From Variovorax sp. OV329 (lineage in GTDB: Bacteria > Pseudomonadota > Gammaproteobacteria > Burkholderiales > Burkholderiaceae_C): a stretch of 64,000 nucleotides of DNA. The first letter of the stretch is position 1, and each line of letters starts with the position of its first letter. This document shows, piece after piece, positions 42,542 to 52,209 of the stretch. Position numbers and translations under genes: made by a program. The notes under the pieces are model-generated. The model made no database searches. It saw only the letters and a list, made by a program, of their open reading frames with translations, and was not told where the DNA came from. The stretch is from assembly GCF_900114785.1 (NCBI RefSeq), contig NZ_FOUG01000015.1, forward strand, positions 88,918 to 152,917, in the 5' to 3' direction.

Positions 42542-43342
<801 letters not shown>

Positions 43343-43383
43343 GCTTGTTCTTCCTTGGTTGAGAAATCGTTTGTCTTGTTCGT

Positions 43384-44052
43384 TCATTGCTTGTGGCTGA
43401 GGCGGCGCACCGCCCAGTCACCCAGGCTCTGCAGTGCCTGCACGAAGAGGATCAGCACCAGCACCACGGCCAGCATGATCTCGGGCAAAAAGCGCTGGTA
43501 GCCGTAGCGGATGCCCAGGTCGCCCAGCCCGCCGCCGCCGATGGCGCCGGCCATGGCCGAGTAGCCGGTCAGGCTCACCAGCGTGATGGTGAAGCCGGCC
43601 ACGATGCCCGGCAGCGCCTCGGGCAGCAGCACCTTGAACACGATCTGCCAGGTGGTGGCGCCCATGGCTTGCGCGGCCTCGATCAGGCCCTGGTCGACTT
43701 CGCGCAGCGAGGTCTCGACCAGCCGCGCGATGAAGGGCGCCGCCGCGATGGTCAGCGGCACCACGGCCGCCGCGGTGCCGATGGACGAGCCGGTGATGAA
43801 GCGCGTGAAGGGAATGATGGCAACCAGCAGGATGATGAAAGGCGTGGAGCGCACCGCGTTCACGATGCCGCCCAGCACGCGGTTCAAGCCCTTGTTCTGC
43901 AGCACGCCGCCCTGGTCCGACAGGCGCAGCAGCACGCCCATCGGAATGCCGATGAGCGAGCCCACCACGCCGGAAATGGCCACCATCACCAGCGTTTCCC
44001 ACAGCGAGCTGGCGAACAGGTCGAGCATCGCGGGGGTGAAGTTCTCAAGCAT
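43384..44052 (-). CDS. metI: Methionine ABC transporter permease MetI
   Basis: The 222-aa permease has five or six transmembrane helices, the VRSTPFIILLVAIIPFTR stretch of MetI and the EAA loop AAQAMGATTWQIVFKVLLPE (about 143). It overlaps metN by eight bases. Confidence 0.93.
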   Translation of the reverse strand: MLENFTPAMLDLFASSLWETLVMVAISGVVGSLIGIPMGVLLRLSDQGGVLQNKGLNRVLGGIVNAVRSTPFIILLVAIIPFTRFITGSSIGTAAAVVPLTIAAAPFIARLVETSLREVDQGLIEAAQAMGATTWQIVFKVLLPEALPGIVAGFTITLVSLTGYSAMAGAIGGGGLGDLGIRYGYQRFLPEIMLAVVLVLILFVQALQSLGDWAVRRLSHKQ

Positions 44053-45076
44053 GGGCCACCTCCTCCACCAGCACGCCGGCGCCGCGCAGCTGCGCGATGG
44101 CGGCGCCCAGCTTGTCGCCGGCGCCGCGGGCGAACACCGCCAGCGACGCGAAGGGCTGTCCCTGCACCTCGTCCACCTGCCCATGCACGATCGACAGGTC
44201 GATGCCGAAGTCGCGGATCACGTCCGACAGGATCGGCCGGTCCGCGCCGTTGCCCGCGAAGGCCAGGCGCAGCAGCTGGCTGCGCTCGCCGGCGGGCTCG
44301 TTGCTCATCAGCGCGCGGATGCGGGCCAGCACGCTCTCGGGCAGGGCCTGCGGCACGATCTCCTCGATCAGGCTGCGCGTGGTCGCGTGCTGGGGTCGGG
44401 TGAACACGTCGATCACCGGGCCCTGCTCCACGATCAGGCCGGCGTCGATGACCGCCACGCGGTCGGCCACCTGCTTGATGACCTGCATCTGGTGCGTGAT
44501 GAGAACGATGGTCAGGCCGAACTCGCGGTTGATCTGCTTGAGCAGGCCGAGGATGGAACGGGTGGTCTCCGGGTCGAGCGCCGAAGTGGCTTCGTCGGAA
44601 AGCAGCACCTTGGGCCGGTTCGCCAGCGCCCGGGCGATGCCCACGCGCTGCTTCTGGCCGCCGCTGATCTGCGCGGGGTAGCGATCGCGCATCGAGGAAA
44701 GGCCGACCAGGTCCAGCAGTTCATCGACGCGCTTCTTGATCTCCTGCGCCGGCACGCCCGCCAGTTCCAGCGGCAGCGCCACGTTCTGGGCCACGGTGCG
44801 AGAGGACAGCAGGTTGAAGTGCTGGAACACCAGGCCGATCTCGCGCCGGGCCTCGCGCAGCTGCGCCTCGGGCAGCGAACTCAGTTCACGGCCGCCGACG
44901 ATGACGTGGCCGGCCGTCGGACGGTTGAGCAGGTTGATGGTGCGCACCAGCGAGCTCTTGCCCGCGCCGCTGCGGCCGATGATGCCGAAGACCTCGCCCG
45001 GCTCGACCTTCAGGTCGATGCCGCGCAGCGCGACGTGGTCGCCGTAGGCCTGGTGGATGCCACGCAGCTCGATCAT
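44045..45076 (-). CDS. metN: Methionine ABC transporter ATPase MetN
   Basis: This 343-aa ATPase has Walker A GRSGAGKSS (about 38), the signature ISGGQKQRVGIARAL, Walker B VLLSDEATSALDPET, and a C-terminal NIL domain (about 265-343) that senses methionine and inhibits transport. The gene is followed by metI and metQ in the usual order. The leader of about 270 bp ends at the HPP gene. Confidence 0.94.
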   Translation of the reverse strand: MIELRGIHQAYGDHVALRGIDLKVEPGEVFGIIGRSGAGKSSLVRTINLLNRPTAGHVIVGGRELSSLPEAQLREARREIGLVFQHFNLLSSRTVAQNVALPLELAGVPAQEIKKRVDELLDLVGLSSMRDRYPAQISGGQKQRVGIARALANRPKVLLSDEATSALDPETTRSILGLLKQINREFGLTIVLITHQMQVIKQVADRVAVIDAGLIVEQGPVIDVFTRPQHATTRSLIEEIVPQALPESVLARIRALMSNEPAGERSQLLRLAFAGNGADRPILSDVIRDFGIDLSIVHGQVDEVQGQPFASLAVFARGAGDKLGAAIAQLRGAGVLVEEVAHA

Positions 45077-45320
45077 CGAAGCCCCCGCTGGAGGCTGGCG
45101 ACCGGATGGCCGGAACGTGAAGACATGAAGGACTTTCCTGAGGTGAAGGCGGTGCCGCTTGCACCGCCGCCGCCCTGCGATGGGCGGACTTGATCGATCC
45201 GAAGGGAATGAGGAGCGCTTGGCGCTCGACTCAGGCGTGACGGCGACAGCGCGCCGTGCACATTCGCAGCGAGGTGCGGAAACGGAAGATCATGCCCGGA
45301 TTGTGCCCGGACCTAGGGCA

Positions 45321-45353
45321 AACCCGAACGAACAAATACTTGGATGCTTATTA
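45321..45353 (-). promoter_or_regulatory. A/T-rich candidate regulator site upstream of metNIQ
   Basis: The plus strand reads CGAACGAACAAATACTTGG followed by ATGCTTATTA, just after the HPP stop. The GAAC-N-AACAAATA part resembles the 22-bp palindrome before the sulfate operon and the GCGAACCAAAAAAT core before cysI and cysH. It lies about 245 bp before metN, so it may control metNIQ. Confidence 0.4.
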
Positions 45354-46514
45354 CCTGCCGTTGGCAGCCGCCTCTTCCCGCTCGGCCTTGAACACCGCCG
45401 CCACCAGGTCGGACTGGGTCAGGATGCCCACCAGCCGCTGGTCCGGATCCACGATCGGGATGTGGTGGTGCCCGGTGCTGCCGAAGAGCGGCACCAGGTC
45501 CACCAGCGGCTTGTCGGCGCCAGCCACGCGCACGCGGCGGGTCATGATCTGGCCCACGACTTCCGGCTTGGCGGAGTTCACCGTCGAACTCCAGCGGATT
45601 AGGTTCTTCAGCTTGGCCTCGAAGCCCTGGTGCAGGTCCAGGTCGGCGGCATTGAGGAAGTCGGCCAGGGTCAGGATGCCCACGATGCGGTTGACCCGGT
45701 CCACCACCGGCAGCGCCTTGATGTGCTTGTCGCGCAGCAGGTGCCAGGCGTCCTGCAGCGAGGTGCCGAAGGACACCGTCACCAGGTTCTTCGACATCAC
45801 GTCGGCGCAGCGCGTCTGCGCCAGCATGCGCTGGTAGCCGGCCAGGCGCGTCTGGCCCACCAGGGCCAGCAGGTCGTCGCGCGGCACGTCCAGGATCTGG
45901 TTGTAGCGGGCCAGCACCGCGTCCAGGTCGTGCTCGGTGGCGGAAGTGGCGCCGGCCGCGGCCGAGCTCTGCGGGTGCGGGTAGCGGCGGCCGGTGGCGT
46001 TGTTCCAGGCCAGGCCCATGGCCACCAGCACGATGGAGTTCAGCAGCACCGGCGCCAGCGCCGCGTGCGGATCGGTCACGCCGGCCATCACCATCAGCAG
46101 CGCGCTCGCGCCGCCGGGCGGATGCAGGCAGCGCAGCAGGAACATCAGGCCGATCGCCAGGCCCACCGCCAGCGCGGCTGCCAGGTCCACGTTGCCGATC
46201 CAGCGCGCACAGGCGATGCCCACCAGCGCCGAGACGGTGTTGCCCGCCAGCACGGCCCAGGGCTGGGCGAGCGGGCTGGCCGGCACGCCGAAGACCAGCA
46301 CGGCGCTGGCGCCCATCGGTGCGACGATCCAGGTCGCCTGCGCGGACAGGCCGAGCACATGGCACAGCACTGCGGTGACCAGGATGCCCAGGAAGGCGCC
46401 GACGGTGACGCGAAGGCGCTCGCGCGAGTTGACCGCCAGGGGCGCCGGCTTGAAGGCGCGCAGCCAGTCGTAGGTCTTGGGCGGCACGGCCGGTGTCAGG
46501 GGAGTGGTACTCAT
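45351..46514 (-). CDS. HPP family membrane protein with two CBS domains
   Basis: This 387-aa protein has an N-terminal HPP domain of about four or five helices, with LRCLHPPGGASAL (the HPP motif, near 127), and two C-terminal CBS domains (about 235-385, with MSKNLVTVSFGTSLQDA and MTRRVRVAGADKPLVD). HPP proteins have been linked to nitrite or anion transport in plastids; CBS pairs bind adenine nucleotides. It is divergent from cysI, so a role in anion balance is possible, but this is inference. Confidence 0.85.
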   Translation of the reverse strand: MSTTPLTPAVPPKTYDWLRAFKPAPLAVNSRERLRVTVGAFLGILVTAVLCHVLGLSAQATWIVAPMGASAVLVFGVPASPLAQPWAVLAGNTVSALVGIACARWIGNVDLAAALAVGLAIGLMFLLRCLHPPGGASALLMVMAGVTDPHAALAPVLLNSIVLVAMGLAWNNATGRRYPHPQSSAAAGATSATEHDLDAVLARYNQILDVPRDDLLALVGQTRLAGYQRMLAQTRCADVMSKNLVTVSFGTSLQDAWHLLRDKHIKALPVVDRVNRIVGILTLADFLNAADLDLHQGFEAKLKNLIRWSSTVNSAKPEVVGQIMTRRVRVAGADKPLVDLVPLFGSTGHHHIPIVDPDQRLVGILTQSDLVAAVFKAEREEAAANGR

Positions 46515-46635
46515 ATGCTCTGTTGTCGTTCGCTATGCATCGAATTGGTGCGTCATTGTTGCAGTACCCGGCGCCCTCTTCCCGGTCCCGCCTAGAATGC
46601 CCGGCGCGCCGGAGGCGGCCTCGTGCCCGCACCGG

Positions 46636-46759
46636 CGGCCTTTATCCGAAGACGGACAAAAATCGCCTCGCAACCCGCATGGATGCTGGTGAATATGCTT
46701 ATCCGGATAAGGCGCGAACCAAAAAATAGTTTGTTTCCATAAGCCGGACTCCTAAAGTC
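46636..46759 (+). promoter_or_regulatory. 124-bp regulatory element, copy A, upstream of cysI
   Basis: This element is repeated at 49090-49213 at the same length, about 70% identical without gaps by hand count. It contains CTTATCCGGATAAG, a perfect 14-bp palindrome, followed by the shared stretch GCGCGAACCAAAAAAT and, 14 bp later, CATAAG. A second TTTATCCG lies at the left end. It ends 53 bp before the cysI ATG. The layout suits a site for a CysB-like activator and a promoter; the regulator is inferred. Confidence 0.75.
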
Positions 46760-46812
46760 GCCGATCCGCTCTTTGCCGCGCGCGTGCGGCAAGCCAGGCC
46801 AGACTCTTCACG

Positions 46813-48609
46813 ATGTACCAATACACAGAATTCGACCGCCAGTTCGTGCACCAGCGCGCGGCCCAATACCGTGACCAGCTCGAGCGCTGGCAAAAGGGCA
46901 AGATCTCCGAGGACGAGTTCCGGCCGCTGCGCCTGCAGAACGGCTGGTATGTGCAGCGCTACGCGCCCATGCTGCGCGTGGCCGTTCCCTACGGCGAGAT
47001 CTCCAGTGCCCAGCTGCGCGTGCTTGCCAAGATCGCCCGCGAGTACGACGCGCCCGAGGCCGATGTCTACAAGAAGGCCACCGAGACCCAGGCGCAGTGG
47101 GGCACGCACAAGCTGCCCACCCACTACGCGCACTTCACCACGCGCCAGAACGTCCAGTACAACTGGATTCCGCTTTCGAAGAGCGCCGACGTGATGGACC
47201 TGCTGGCTTCCGTGAACATGCACGGCATCCAGACCAGCGGCAACTGCATCCGCAACATCACCAGCGACGAGCGCGCCGGCATCGCGGTGGACGAGGTGGC
47301 CGATCCGCGCCCCTACGCCGAAATCATGCGCCAGTGGAGCACGCTGCACCCCGAGTTCGCCTTCCTGCCGCGCAAGTTCAAGATCGCCGTCACCGGCGCC
47401 GCGGAAGACCGCGCCGCCACCGGCTGGCATGACGTGGGCCTGCGCCTGGTGAAGAACGAGGCCGGCGAGATCGGCTTCCAGGTGCGCGTGGGCGGCGGCA
47501 TGGGCCGCACGCCCATCGTGGGCACGGTGCTGCGCGAGTTCCTGCCCTGGAACCAGATCATGAATTACCTGGAAGCCGTGGTGCGGGTCTACAACCGCTA
47601 CGGCCGCCGGGACAACATGTACAAGGCGCGCATCAAGATCCTGGTGAAGGCCGAAGGCCAGGTCTACATCGACGACGTGGAAGAGGAATACCGCCAGATC
47701 CTCGAGCACGATGGCGCACCGCACACCATCCCGCAGGCCGAGTTCGACCGCGTGGCCGCCTCCTTCGTGCCGCCGGCGCTGGCCGACCGCGTGTACCAGT
47801 CGGCCGAGGAAACCGAGGCCGAACTGCAGGCCCATGCCGCCGACGACGTGCTCTTTGCCCGCTGGCTGCAGCGCAACGTGGCGCCGCACAAGAACCCGCT
47901 GCTGCGCGCCGTGACGCTGTCCTTCAAGCGCCGCCTGCAGGCGCCGGGCGATGCCTCGGCCGACCAGTTGGACATCGCGGCCCGCCTGGCCGACCGCTTC
48001 TCCGCCGGCGAGGCCCGCGTGAACCACGACCAGAACCTGGTCCTGCCCTGGGTGCATGCCGAAGACCTGCACGCGCTGTGGCTGGCCGCGCGCGAAGCCG
48101 GCTTTGCCAGCACCAACGTGCACCTGCTCACGGACATGATCGCCTGCCCCGGCGGCGACTTCTGCGCGCTGGCCAATGCGCGCTCCATCCCTGTGGCCGA
48201 GGCCATCACCGAGCGCTACCAGGACCTGGACGAACTCGACGACATCGGCGAGATCGACCTGCACATCAGCGGCTGCATCAACTCCTGCGGCCACCACCAC
48301 AGCGGCCACATCGGCATCCTGGGCGTCGACAAGGACGGCAAGGAGTGGTACCAGGTGACCCTGGGCGGCTCCGATGGCTCCGACCTGTCGGGCCCGGCGC
48401 AGGCCGGCAAGGTCGTCGGTCCCTCCTTCTCGGCGGCCGAGGTGCCGGGTGTGATCGAGGCGGTGCTGGGCACCTACCGCGACACCCGCCAGACCGTGGA
48501 CGGCAAGCGCGAGAACTTCATCGACACCCTGCGCCGCGTGGGCATCGACCCCTTCAAGACGGCGGCCAACGCCGCCCGCTTCGCCAAGGACGAGGAGGTG
48601 GCAGCATGA
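46813..48609 (+). CDS. cysI: Sulfite reductase hemoprotein (CysI/Sir type)
   Basis: The 598-aa siroheme-[4Fe-4S] enzyme reduces sulfite to sulfide (or nitrite to ammonia). It has two ferredoxin-like and two catalytic halves, with the cluster ligands ACPGGDFCALA (about 445) and SGCINSCGHHHSGHIG (about 484). The adjacent cysH, cysD and cysN and the lack of a nitrate cluster favour sulfite. No cysJ flavoprotein is encoded here; the ferredoxin and reductase at 52210-53579 may supply electrons. Its stop overlaps the DUF934 gene (ATGA). Confidence 0.93.
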   Translation: MYQYTEFDRQFVHQRAAQYRDQLERWQKGKISEDEFRPLRLQNGWYVQRYAPMLRVAVPYGEISSAQLRVLAKIAREYDAPEADVYKKATETQAQWGTHKLPTHYAHFTTRQNVQYNWIPLSKSADVMDLLASVNMHGIQTSGNCIRNITSDERAGIAVDEVADPRPYAEIMRQWSTLHPEFAFLPRKFKIAVTGAAEDRAATGWHDVGLRLVKNEAGEIGFQVRVGGGMGRTPIVGTVLREFLPWNQIMNYLEAVVRVYNRYGRRDNMYKARIKILVKAEGQVYIDDVEEEYRQILEHDGAPHTIPQAEFDRVAASFVPPALADRVYQSAEETEAELQAHAADDVLFARWLQRNVAPHKNPLLRAVTLSFKRRLQAPGDASADQLDIAARLADRFSAGEARVNHDQNLVLPWVHAEDLHALWLAAREAGFASTNVHLLTDMIACPGGDFCALANARSIPVAEAITERYQDLDELDDIGEIDLHISGCINSCGHHHSGHIGILGVDKDGKEWYQVTLGGSDGSDLSGPAQAGKVVGPSFSAAEVPGVIEAVLGTYRDTRQTVDGKRENFIDTLRRVGIDPFKTAANAARFAKDEEVAA

Positions 48610-49001
48610 AGCGCAACCTCCGCATCCTGTCCGCCGAGGAGCACGTGGACGACGGCTCGCCCAACGTGCTGCAACTGGCCAACGACGCCGATCCGCTGGC
48701 CATCGAGGTGTGCCTGCAGGACATCGAGCGCATCGATCTGCACTTCCCCAAGTTCACCGACGGGCGCGCCTACAGCCAGGCCTTCCTGCTGCGCCGCCGC
48801 CTGGGCTTCACCGGCGACATCCGTGCCACCGGCGAGGTGCTGATCGACCAGCTGGTGCAGATGGAGCGCACGGGCTTCTCCAGCGCCGTGCTGCGCGAGG
48901 GCGTGGACGCGTCGGATGCGCAGCGCCAGTTCGACCGCTTCGCGGGCTACTACCAGGGCGATGCGGTGAAGGCCGCGCCGCACTTCGTCGACAAGGGCTG
49001 A
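48606..49001 (+). CDS. DUF934 protein of the sulfite reductase operon
   Basis: The 131-aa product carries DLHFPKFTDGRAYSQAFLLR (about 45-65) and FDRFAGYYQGD at the end, the DUF934 pattern. This family is almost always next to the sulfite reductase gene and is assumed to help its activity or assembly; the mechanism is unknown. Its ATG overlaps the cysI stop. Confidence 0.9.
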   Translation: MKRNLRILSAEEHVDDGSPNVLQLANDADPLAIEVCLQDIERIDLHFPKFTDGRAYSQAFLLRRRLGFTGDIRATGEVLIDQLVQMERTGFSSAVLREGVDASDAQRQFDRFAGYYQGDAVKAAPHFVDKG

Positions 49002-49023
49002 TCGCCTGCCTCGACCCTGCAAG

Positions 49024-49046
49024 ACGGCGCCTCGGGCGCCGTTTTT
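49024..49046 (+). terminator. Rho-independent terminator after DUF934
   Basis: ACGGCGCC-TCG-GGCGCCGT forms an eight-base-pair hairpin followed by TTTT. It separates cysI-DUF934 from cysHDN, which then has its own promoter in the second 124-bp element. Confidence 0.85.
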
Positions 49047-49089
49047 CATGGGGGCGTCGCGGGGCTTTCACTCCCCGAATCGAGCGATT

Positions 49090-49213
49090 CGCCCCTTATC
49101 CGGAACGCAGCACAAATCGCCCGCAAACCCGCATGAACACTGGCGCATTTGCTTATCCGAATAAAGCGCGAACCAAAAAATCGTTGGGATTCATAAGGGC
49201 CGTCCCTACAGTC
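49090..49213 (+). promoter_or_regulatory. 124-bp regulatory element, copy B, upstream of cysH
   Basis: The second copy of the element at 46636-46759 has the same order of parts: CTTATCCGG near its left end, AAATCGCC, ACCCGCATG, TGCTTATCCGAATAAA, then GCGCGAACCAAAAAAT and TTCATAAG. The palindrome is less perfect than in copy A. It ends nine bases before the cysH ATG, so the transcript leader must be very short or start inside the element. Confidence 0.75.
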
Positions 49214-49222
49214 TTGTCCAAC

Positions 49223-49843
49223 ATGAGCATCGACCTCGAACGCATCAACGCCGACCTGGGCAGGAACGCCCAGGGCCTGGTGGACTGGGCCCTCGGCCTG
49301 GGCCGTCCCGCCATCGTCACGACCAACTTCCGGCCCTTCGAGGCGGTGATCCTGCACATGGTCACGCGCGTCGATCCGAAGGTGCCCGTCGTGTGGATGG
49401 ACAACGGCTACAACACCGAGGCGACCTACCGCTTCGCCGACGAAGTTGCGAAGCAGCTCAAGCTCAACCTGAAGATCTACCTGCCGCTGCGCTCGCGCGC
49501 CCACCGCGAAGCCGTGGAAGGCCCGACACCCGCGCTGGACGACCCGCGCCATGCCGCCTTCACCGAGGAAGTGAAGCTCGAGCCCTTCGCCCGCGCCCTG
49601 CGCGAGACCGCGCCGCAGGTCTGGTTCACCGCCCTGCGCGCCACCGACACGGCCGTGCGCGCCGCCATGGACCCGGTCAGCATCAACCCGGACGGCCTGG
49701 TCAAGGTCGCGCCGCTGCTGCACTGGAGCTCCAAGGACCTGCACGAGTACTGCCAGGCCCACGGTCTTCCGAACAACTTCGACTACGTCGACCCGACCAA
49801 GGGCGAAGACAACCGCGAATGCGGCCTGCACCTGTCGCACTGA
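49223..49843 (+). CDS. cysH: Phosphoadenylyl-sulfate reductase-like protein CysH
   Basis: The 206-aa protein aligns with CysH through TTNFRPFEAVILHMVTRV (in place of the P-loop), VVWMDNGYNTEATYRFADE and the C-terminal catalytic ECGLH. It has only two Cys residues (HEYC and RECGLH) and lacks the Cys-Cys...CxxC ligands of [4Fe-4S] APS reductases, so by motif it is the PAPS type. It is shorter than the 244-aa E. coli enzyme, mainly near the C-terminus. No APS kinase is encoded in the cluster, so whether it uses PAPS or APS is open. Confidence 0.85.
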   Translation: MSIDLERINADLGRNAQGLVDWALGLGRPAIVTTNFRPFEAVILHMVTRVDPKVPVVWMDNGYNTEATYRFADEVAKQLKLNLKIYLPLRSRAHREAVEGPTPALDDPRHAAFTEEVKLEPFARALRETAPQVWFTALRATDTAVRAAMDPVSINPDGLVKVAPLLHWSSKDLHEYCQAHGLPNNFDYVDPTKGEDNRECGLHLSH

Positions 49844-49853
49844 GCACGACAAC

Positions 49854-50807
49854 ATGAACGCACGTACCGAACCCGAACTGCTGTCACCCCCGATGCACTC
49901 CCCTGCGCGCCTTTCCAATACGCACCTCGACGCGCTCGAGGAAGAAGCCATCTTCGTGCTGCGCGAGGTCGCAGCCGCCTTCGAGCGCCCGACGCTGCTG
50001 TTCTCCGGCGGCAAGGACTCGCTGGTGCTGCTCAAGTGCGCCGAGAAGGCCTTCGGCGCCGGCCGCCTGCCCTACCCGCTGCTGATGATCGACACCGGCC
50101 ACAACTTCCACGAAGTGACCGATTTCCGCGACCAGCGCGCCAAGGAACTGGGCGCCGAGCTGATCGTGCGCAACGTGGAAGACTCGATGAAGCGTGGCAC
50201 GGTGCGCCTCGCGCACCCGCTGGAGTCGCGCAACGTGCACCAGTCGGTGACGCTGCTCGAAGCCATCGAGGAGTTCCGCTTCGACGCCCTCATCGGCGGC
50301 GCCCGCCGCGACGAGGAGAAGGCCCGCGCCAAGGAGCGCATCTTCTCGCACCGCGACAGCTTCGGCCAATGGCAGCCCAAGGACCAGCGCCCCGAGCTGT
50401 GGACCCTGTTCAACACCCGCCTGGCCCCGGGCGAGCACTTCCGCGTGTTCCCCATCTCCAACTGGACCGAGCTGGACGTGTGGCAGTACATCGAGCGCGA
50501 GAACATCGCCCTGCCCTCGCTCTACTACACCCACAAGCGCGAGGTGGTGGAACGCAAGGGCCTGCTGGTGCCCGTGACCGAGCTGACGCCGCCGCGCGAG
50601 GGCGAGCAGGTCGAGCTGCGCGACGTGCGCTTCCGCACCGTGGGCGACATCACCTGCACCTGCCCCGTGGACAGCCTGGCCGCCGACGCCGGCGACGTGG
50701 TCATCGAGACCCTGTCCGCCGAGGTGAGCGAGCGCGGAGCCACGCGCATGGACGACAAGACCTCCGAAGCTTCGATGGAGAAGCGCAAGAAAGACGGGTA
50801 TTTCTGA
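49854..50807 (+). CDS. cysD: Sulfate adenylyltransferase subunit 2
   Basis: The 317-aa catalytic subunit makes APS from ATP and sulfate. It has the PP-loop LLFSGGKDSLVLL (about 47-59) and the stretch FDALIGGARRDEEKARAKER (about 145-165). It pairs with CysN, whose gene starts one base after its stop. Confidence 0.95.
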   Translation: MNARTEPELLSPPMHSPARLSNTHLDALEEEAIFVLREVAAAFERPTLLFSGGKDSLVLLKCAEKAFGAGRLPYPLLMIDTGHNFHEVTDFRDQRAKELGAELIVRNVEDSMKRGTVRLAHPLESRNVHQSVTLLEAIEEFRFDALIGGARRDEEKARAKERIFSHRDSFGQWQPKDQRPELWTLFNTRLAPGEHFRVFPISNWTELDVWQYIERENIALPSLYYTHKREVVERKGLLVPVTELTPPREGEQVELRDVRFRTVGDITCTCPVDSLAADAGDVVIETLSAEVSERGATRMDDKTSEASMEKRKKDGYF

Positions 50808-50808
50808 G

Positions 50809-52137
50809 ATGGACGCAACGACCTTGAACCCCGCCGTCGACGGCACCGCCGGCGCCGAAGTCGACACCGGCACCGCCCTTCGCTTCATCACCTGCGGCAG
50901 CGTGGACGACGGCAAGAGCACGCTCATCGGCCGCCTGCTGGTGGACAGCAAGACCGTGCTGCAGGACCAGCTGGCCGGCGTGCAGCGCGGCGGCGAGACC
51001 GACCTGGCGCTGCTCACCGACGGCTTGTCGGCCGAGCGCGAACAGGGCATCACCATCGACGTGGCCTACCGCTACTTCTCCACCGCCACGCGCAAGTTCA
51101 TCATCGGCGACGCGCCGGGCCACGAGCAGTACACCCGCAACATGGTGACGGCCGCCTCCAGCGCCGACGCCGCCGTGGTGCTGGTCGACGCGACCAAGCT
51201 GCCCTGGGCCAGCCAGGTGGACGAAGGCGAAGTGGTCAAGCGCGAGCTGCTGCCGCAGACCCGCCGCCACACCCTGCTGGCGCACCTGCTGCGCGTGCAG
51301 TCCATCGTGTTCGCCATCAACAAGCTCGACGCCGTGCCCGATGCGGCACTGGCGCTGGAGCGCATCTCCGACGCGCTCGACACCTTCGCCGAAGCCGCCG
51401 GCGTGCAGGTCACGGCCACCGTGCCGATCTCGGCCCTGAAAGGCTGGAACGTGGCCACCCGCCATGCCGACTGGTGCGGCTACCAAGGCCCCAGCCTGCT
51501 GGAAGTGCTGGAAGGCCTGCCGGTCACCCGGCAGGACGAGGCCGTGCCCTTCGCCTTCCCGGTGCAGTGGGTGGAGAAGTTCTCCGGCTCGGCCGACACC
51601 TCGCGCGGACGCCGCGTGTTCTGGGGCCGCGTGGCCAGCGGCCACGTGGAGCCGGGCCAGCGCATCAGCATCCTGCCCAGCGGCCAGACGGCCACCGTGG
51701 CCCAGGTGCTGGACCATGCGCGCAACCCGAAGGTGGTGCATGCGGGCCACAGCGCCGGCATCGTGCTGGACCGCGAGGTGGACGTGTCGCGCGGCGACTG
51801 GCTGCTGGCGCCCGACGCCTTCGCCCCGGCGCGCGAGATCACCGCCACCGTCGCCTGGCTGGACGACGAGCCCCTGGTGGCCGGCCGCGTCTACTGGGCG
51901 CTGCAGGGACATCGCTGGGTCAAGGCCAAGGTCGCCCGCGTGGTGGACCGCCTGAACATCAACACGCTGGAGGCCGAGGAAACCCAGCAGCTGGAGGCCA
52001 ACTCCATCGGCGACGTGGTGCTGGCCCTGCAGCAGCCGCTGGCCGTGCGCCCCTTCACAGAGTCGCGCGGACTGGGCTCCATGGTGCTGGTGGACACCGC
52101 CTCCCACCGCACCGCGGCCGCGGTCTTGGTCCGCTGA
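50809..52137 (+). CDS. cysN: Sulfate adenylyltransferase subunit 1 (GTPase)
   Basis: The 442-aa GTPase drives APS formation with CysD. It has G1 GSVDDGKST (about 30), G2/G3 EREQGITIDVAY and DAPGHEQYTRNM, and G4 NKLD. It ends without a C-terminal APS kinase domain, so it is not a CysNC fusion. Confidence 0.95.
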   Translation: MDATTLNPAVDGTAGAEVDTGTALRFITCGSVDDGKSTLIGRLLVDSKTVLQDQLAGVQRGGETDLALLTDGLSAEREQGITIDVAYRYFSTATRKFIIGDAPGHEQYTRNMVTAASSADAAVVLVDATKLPWASQVDEGEVVKRELLPQTRRHTLLAHLLRVQSIVFAINKLDAVPDAALALERISDALDTFAEAAGVQVTATVPISALKGWNVATRHADWCGYQGPSLLEVLEGLPVTRQDEAVPFAFPVQWVEKFSGSADTSRGRRVFWGRVASGHVEPGQRISILPSGQTATVAQVLDHARNPKVVHAGHSAGIVLDREVDVSRGDWLLAPDAFAPAREITATVAWLDDEPLVAGRVYWALQGHRWVKAKVARVVDRLNINTLEAEETQQLEANSIGDVVLALQQPLAVRPFTESRGLGSMVLVDTASHRTAAAVLVR

Positions 52138-52139
52138 TT

Positions 52140-52170
52140 CGCACAGTTTCGCGAAGAACGTAAAATCTAG
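52140..52170 (+). promoter_or_regulatory. Candidate promoter of fdxA
   Basis: TAAAAT (52161-52166) lies about 44 bp before the fdxA ATG and is preceded by TTCGCGAA. It is the only -10-like sequence in the short gap after cysN. The upstream -35 is weak, so fdxA may also be read through from cysN. Confidence 0.35.
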
Positions 52171-52209
52171 GGTTTCCCCCCGAACAAAAAAACTGGCGCC
52201 AGAACACCA

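Noticed and set aside
45077..45350. A SAM or other riboswitch in the metN leader
   Set aside because: Only short hairpins such as GAGCGC/GCGCTC were found; nothing matched a known riboswitch core.
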